Shown here: positions 63,391 to 64,000 of the stretch, one piece after another
Position numbering within the stretch: the first letter of the stretch is position 1
How the letters are laid out: every line of letters starts with the position of its first letter
NCBI GenBank assembly: GCA_021324045.1
Contig: JAJPJV010000050.1
Location: 1 to 64,000 of the forward strand
Direction: 5' to 3'
DNA length: 64,000 nt
Source of the DNA: Actinomycetota bacterium
Lineage (GTDB): Bacteria; Actinomycetota; Acidimicrobiia; Acidimicrobiales; RAAP-2
The notes under the pieces: model-generated
What the model was told of the DNA's origin: nothing
Seen by the model: only the letters and a program-made list of their open reading frames with translations
Databases searched by the model: none
Made by a program: the position numbers and the translations under genes

Positions 63391-64000
63391 TTAGCGCCTC
63401 GCCCCGCGAGTACGGCGCCTACGAACGATCATTTTGTCGGACTCTTTGTGCCGGGCGCGGGTACGCCCCTCGGGCTTGCCCCACGGCGACGTGGGGTGAC
63501 GGCCACCGGAAGACTTCCCTTCCCCGCCCCCGAGCGGATGATCCACGGGGTTCATCGCAACGCCCCGCGTCTGCGGTCTGATCCCCTTCCACCGGTTACG
63601 ACCAGCCTTCCCCGCCTTTACGAGCTCGGCTTCGGGGTTCCCGACCACCCCGATCGTTGCACGGCAATCGATCGGCACCCGACGCATCTCCGTCGACGGA
63701 AGTCGAAGGGTGGCGAAGGTGCCCTCCTTCGCCACGAGTTGGACGCTCGTGCCGGCCCCCCGAGCAAGCTTGCCACCGCCCCCCGGCCGCAGTTCCACGT
63801 TGTGCACCGTGGACCCCACCGGGATCGATCGGAGGGGCAAAGCGTTCCCCGCCCGAATCTCTGCACCATGGCCGCTCTGGAGCACGTCGCCGACCTTGAC
63901 GTGCGACGGTGCCAAGATGTAGCGCTTCTCCCCATCGAGATAGTGCAACAACGCAATCCGCGCGTTGCGGTTCGGGTCGTACTCGATCGCAGCGACCTTT
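63391..64000 (-). CDS. rplB: Large-subunit ribosomal protein L2, C-terminal part (runs off the window)
   Basis: The last ~202 residues are inside the window and the gene continues beyond 64000. L2 blocks: [53 protein letters not shown] and the catalytic-region histidine block [20 protein letters not shown], followed by the basic tail. It is part of the S10 operon, ahead of rpsS. Confidence 0.97.
   Translation of the reverse strand, partial: KVAAIEYDPNRNARIALLHYLDGEKRYILAPSHVKVGDVLQSGHGAEIRAGNALPLRSIPVGSTVHNVELRPGGGGKLARGAGTSVQLVAKEGTFATLRLPSTEMRRVPIDCRATIGVVGNPEAELVKAGKAGRNRWKGIRPQTRGVAMNPVDHPLGGGEGKSSGGRHPTSPWGKPEGRTRARHKESDKMIVRRRRTRGARR

Overview
The window is high-GC, densely coding actinobacterial chromosome. 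WhiB-family regulators, a DivIVA-domain protein, GuaB3, a DUF2342 protein, UPF0182 and an Sdh1-type succinate dehydrogenase with a single ~275-residue anchor point to Actinobacteria. The run glmS-glmM-rpsI-rplM-truA-rplQ-rpoA and the extended ribosomal proteins suggest an Acidimicrobiia-like lineage; that placement is inference.

Layout. 1-1277 is the edge of an integrated element: an initiator tRNA-Met, three 15-bp-spaced repeats, an excisionase-type helix-turn-helix gene and, overlapping it by ATGA, a tyrosine recombinase that loses its catalytic domain near position 105, where sequence resembling an IS21-type terminus begins. 1.5-13 kb carries envelope and cell-shape genes: UPF0182, a DivIVA protein with a phage-head-like C-terminus, a PDZ/Lon-like protease, a HEAT-repeat protein, an MreB-like protein divergent from an HtrA-like protein that has lost its catalytic His and Ser, and DUF2342. 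13-18.6 kb has two whiB genes around a formiminotransferase, then a VWA protein/MoxR ATPase pair. 18.7-31 kb is central metabolism: sdhCAB, an SCP2-like protein, mdh, icd, folD, purH, purN, sucD, sucC and a stand-alone B12-binding protein. 31-37 kb has pcrA, guaB3, a CoA-type Nudix hydrolase, and groES-groEL behind a perfect CIRCE operator. 38-48 kb is a minus-strand cell-wall and tRNA-modification block: glmM, glmS, acpS, nnr, alr, family-4 UDG, tsaE, tsaB, rimI, tsaD. 48-64 kb is rplM-rpsI, truA, and the alpha, spc and S10 ribosomal operons, ending inside rplB.

How it works together. Most minus-strand genes are packed into long operons with 4-bp stop/start overlaps (ATGA, GTGA and, unusually often, TTGA), so translational coupling is probably general. 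Non-ATG starts are common: TTG for folD, pcrA, tsaD and rpsM, and apparently CTG for infA. Several ribosomal proteins carry disordered extensions (L22, S3, L29, S17, L30). No complete mobile element, CRISPR array or rRNA operon is visible. The least ordinary items are the interrupted integrase beside tRNA-fMet, the DivIVA/phage-head-like fusion, the apparent pseudoprotease opposite mreB, and the CTG start of infA.
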